From positions 1-15,243 of the forward strand of contig JAEOTF010000373.1 in NCBI GenBank assembly GCA_016840025.1: a stretch of 15,243 nt of DNA, given 5' to 3'. Under the pieces are notes generated by a model that was not told the origin of the DNA, ran no database searches, and was given only the letters and a program-made list of their open reading frames with translations. The position numbers were made by a program, and so were the translations under genes. Below, piece after piece: positions 13,904 to 15,243 of the stretch (positions are counted from its first letter, which is position 1; every line of letters begins with the position of its first letter). This DNA comes from Candidatus Hodarchaeota archaeon. GTDB lineage: Archaea; Asgardarchaeota; Heimdallarchaeia; Hodarchaeales; YT1-039.

Positions 13904-15034
13904 TTACCTATTTTTCCTCTTATTGATTATTAATAGTAAACAAAAAATAAGGAGCACAGAAATGAACTGAGAACTAGCTGTGTTTGCACTTTCAGTTGTA
14001 GTTACGATACTTTCTCCAGCAGAACTAGTAGTTGAAGTAAAATCACTAGTCGAAGTAGGTTGCATTTCCCAGAGTTTGATAATCTCAAATCCATCTGTGC
14101 CATCTGCGATATAAGCAATATTATTAATTACTTGTACTCTATGTGCTTCCCCACCATCATAAAAATGACCTATTTTTGTGATGTTAGCAATATCACTAAT
14201 GTTTAAAACCAACAATCCATTAGTATAATCTGTTACTAAAGCAATATCACCTTTAAGACAAATACCGTCACTTCCAATCCCTTCCTCGGTATATTGACCC
14301 AGTACAGTGATATTGGAAAGATCATGTACGCCTAAAACTACTAAACCTTTTTGATATGCGGCAACATAAGCAATATTTCCAGATACATAGACATCATTAG
14401 TTGCATTTCCTATATTATATGATCCAGCTTCTACGGGATTTAACGGGTCACTTACGTCATAAATCTTCAAAATTTCTCCTGCAGCAAATACTAAATCAGC
14501 AAAAACGTACAAACTAAACACTTCAGCACCAATCTCACTTAGTTTGACTGGCTGTGTAGGATCACTTATGTTTAAAATTTCTACCCCGTCTTCCCAATCT
14601 GCTACATATGCTAAATCTCCAATAACCTCAATATCACGACTCCAATCCCCATCGGTGTATTGACCTATTAATGTTGGATTAGATGGGTCGGTAATATCTA
14701 GTATCTTCAATCCCCCTCCATGATCTGCAAAATATACTAAATTCCCTTCAATAAATAGATCGAAAGGAAATCCTCCATCCTGGTATTGTCCGATCAATTC
14801 AGGATTAGACGGATCTGAAATATCAATAATCTTTACTCCTTCAGTAACATCTGCTACAAAAGCAAGATTGTCCTCTACTTGCACTCTATAGGAATGACCA
14901 GTAGTGCTAATTTGCCCTAATTCTTCAAGTATCAATTCATGATCATTTATTTGAGGGTTACTTCTACAAACACTAAGATTTACAAGTAAAATAATCACCA
15001 AACTTCCTATAATCATATTTTTAGTAAATTTCAT
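13904..15034 (-). CDS. LVIVD-repeat seven-bladed propeller (A/B/E subgroup)
   Basis: A 376-residue product begins at the ATG at 15034, with GAGATGG about seven bases upstream. The signal segment ends near L-S-V-C-R-S; the Cys is in a lipobox-like place but Val at -1 makes lipidation unlikely. Seven canonical blades follow (about 45-325), for example G-L-K-I-L-D-I-T-D-P-S-N-P-T-L-I-G-Q. An N-terminal strand (L-I-L-E-E-L-G-Q) can close the ring. The stalk is Ser/Thr-rich. The anchor is degenerate, with A-S-S-Q-F in place of TPGFE, then a helix and N-K-R-K-N-R. It is very close in sequence to the propellers at 11474 and 7913, and stops four bases before the hydrolase GTG. Confidence 0.9.
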   Translation of the reverse strand: MKFTKNMIIGSLVIILLVNLSVCRSNPQINDHELILEELGQISTTGHSYRVQVEDNLAFVADVTEGVKIIDISDPSNPELIGQYQDGGFPFDLFIEGNLVYFADHGGGLKILDITDPSNPTLIGQYTDGDWSRDIEVIGDLAYVADWEDGVEILNISDPTQPVKLSEIGAEVFSLYVFADLVFAAGEILKIYDVSDPLNPVEAGSYNIGNATNDVYVSGNIAYVAAYQKGLVVLGVHDLSNITVLGQYTEEGIGSDGICLKGDIALVTDYTNGLLVLNISDIANITKIGHFYDGGEAHRVQVINNIAYIADGTDGFEIIKLWEMQPTSTSDFTSTTSSAGESIVTTTESANTASSQFISVLLIFCLLLIINKRKNR

Positions 15035-15055
15035 AACTATACCATCTCATGTACC

Positions 15056-15243
15056 TTAATTTACCCTCATTTTCCTCTTTCTAGACGCTAAAAGTAAAAT
15101 TAAACTAAAAGCGACAAAATTAATTCCAAAACCTGGAGAATCTGCTGTTTCTTTAGTTGTTGTTTCTATAGTTGTAGTCGTGGAAATGGTAGTAGTTTGG
15201 GTGGTATTATCTTTTAGAATAAGTTTAATTATCCACAAGTCCA
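15056..15243 (-). CDS. 3' end of a further propeller-type surface protein, cut by the window edge
   Basis: The reading frame is open from the right edge of the window to the TAA at 15056. The first residues (D-L-W-I-I-K-L) resemble the final strand of the neighbouring propellers (G-L-E-I-I-K-L-W). Then come a Thr-rich stalk, D-S-P-G-F-G, a membrane helix and R-K-R-K-M-R-V-N. It is therefore the C-terminal tail of an eighth family member whose propeller lies outside the window. A TTG at 15238 could look like a start, but the homology argues that it is internal. The next gene starts 21 bases later. Confidence 0.75.
   Translation of the reverse strand, partial: DLWIIKLILKDNTTQTTTISTTTTIETTTKETADSPGFGINFVAFSLILLLASRKRKMRVN

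Larger units (their letters stand above)
4333..15243 (-). other. Polycistronic unit of LVIVD propellers and two serine hydrolases
   Basis: Ten genes in one direction cover this stretch with no gap over 21 bases. Several junctions overlap: 4 bases at 12589-12592 and 7913-7916, and up to 20 at 5600-5619. Gene order in the direction of transcription is propeller (cut by the window), propeller, hydrolase, six propellers, hydrolase. Every complete product has an N-terminal export signal and a C-terminal stalk, helix and basic tail. The promoter lies outside the window. I see no convincing internal promoter gap. Confidence 0.85.

Noticed and set aside
4333..15034. Many short, regularly spaced similar DNA words (for example around 'ggatcactaat' and 'ccaccatcataaaa') that could suggest a CRISPR array or tandem DNA repeat.
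   Set aside because: They lie in frame within the propeller genes and encode the repeated blade motifs (S-D-P-x-N-P, F-Y-D-G-G-E). Spacing is about 120-130 bases with diverged copies, unlike CRISPR.
1..15243. Mobile-element ends, transposase, integrase, tRNA or rRNA genes.
   Set aside because: I found no transposase-like frame, no terminal inverted repeats with target duplications, and no tRNA or rRNA-like stretch.

Overview
This AT-rich window most probably comes from an archaeon, and the best guess is an Asgard archaeon of the Heimdallarchaeia type. The reasons are TATA-like boxes placed as in archaeal promoters, Shine-Dalgarno sites with the archaeal GAGGTGAT core, an MNT/HEPN pair, and a large load of surface proteins. 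Those proteins have an N-terminal signal, a Ser/Thr-rich stalk, a TPGFE-like motif, one C-terminal membrane helix and a basic tail. I recall the last layout as the 'Heimdall-CTERM'/PGF-CTERM type of sorting or anchor tail. Lineage is inferred; no rRNA or tRNA is present to settle it.

Left part, plus strand (1-3875). A minimal nucleotidyltransferase and a HEPN protein overlap by 4 bases and form a toxin-antitoxin-like pair. About 860 bp further on lies a decayed partial copy of the pair's 5' flank and the first half of the nucleotidyltransferase gene. Next comes an 849-residue secreted, membrane-anchored protein with its own TATA box. It is built from three tandem Rossmann/glutamine-amidotransferase-like modules, an Ig-like domain and a threonine stalk, and it ends at a clear hairpin plus oligo-T terminator.

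Middle (3876-4332). This is a convergent intergenic stretch with further inverted repeats, followed by a 65-residue zinc-ribbon-like protein on the minus strand with a TATA box placed for a nearly leaderless mRNA.

Right part, minus strand (15243 down to 4333). One tightly packed transcription unit runs in from outside the window. Its order is: propeller (3' end only), propeller, serine hydrolase, six propellers, serine hydrolase. Gaps are -20 to +21 bases, with three or more translationally coupled junctions. All seven complete propellers are LVIVD-repeat proteins, and by my alignment each makes a seven-bladed beta-propeller closed by an N-terminal strand. The hydrolases are CubicO/class C beta-lactamase-like SxxK enzymes carrying the same kind of stalk and tail as the propellers.

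The simplest reading is a cell-surface assembly: paralogous propeller binding or scaffold proteins made together with two membrane-tethered serine hydrolases. The substrate is unknown. The propeller family and the hydrolase family are each known; their repeated combination with shared anchors in one operon is the most interesting thing here.
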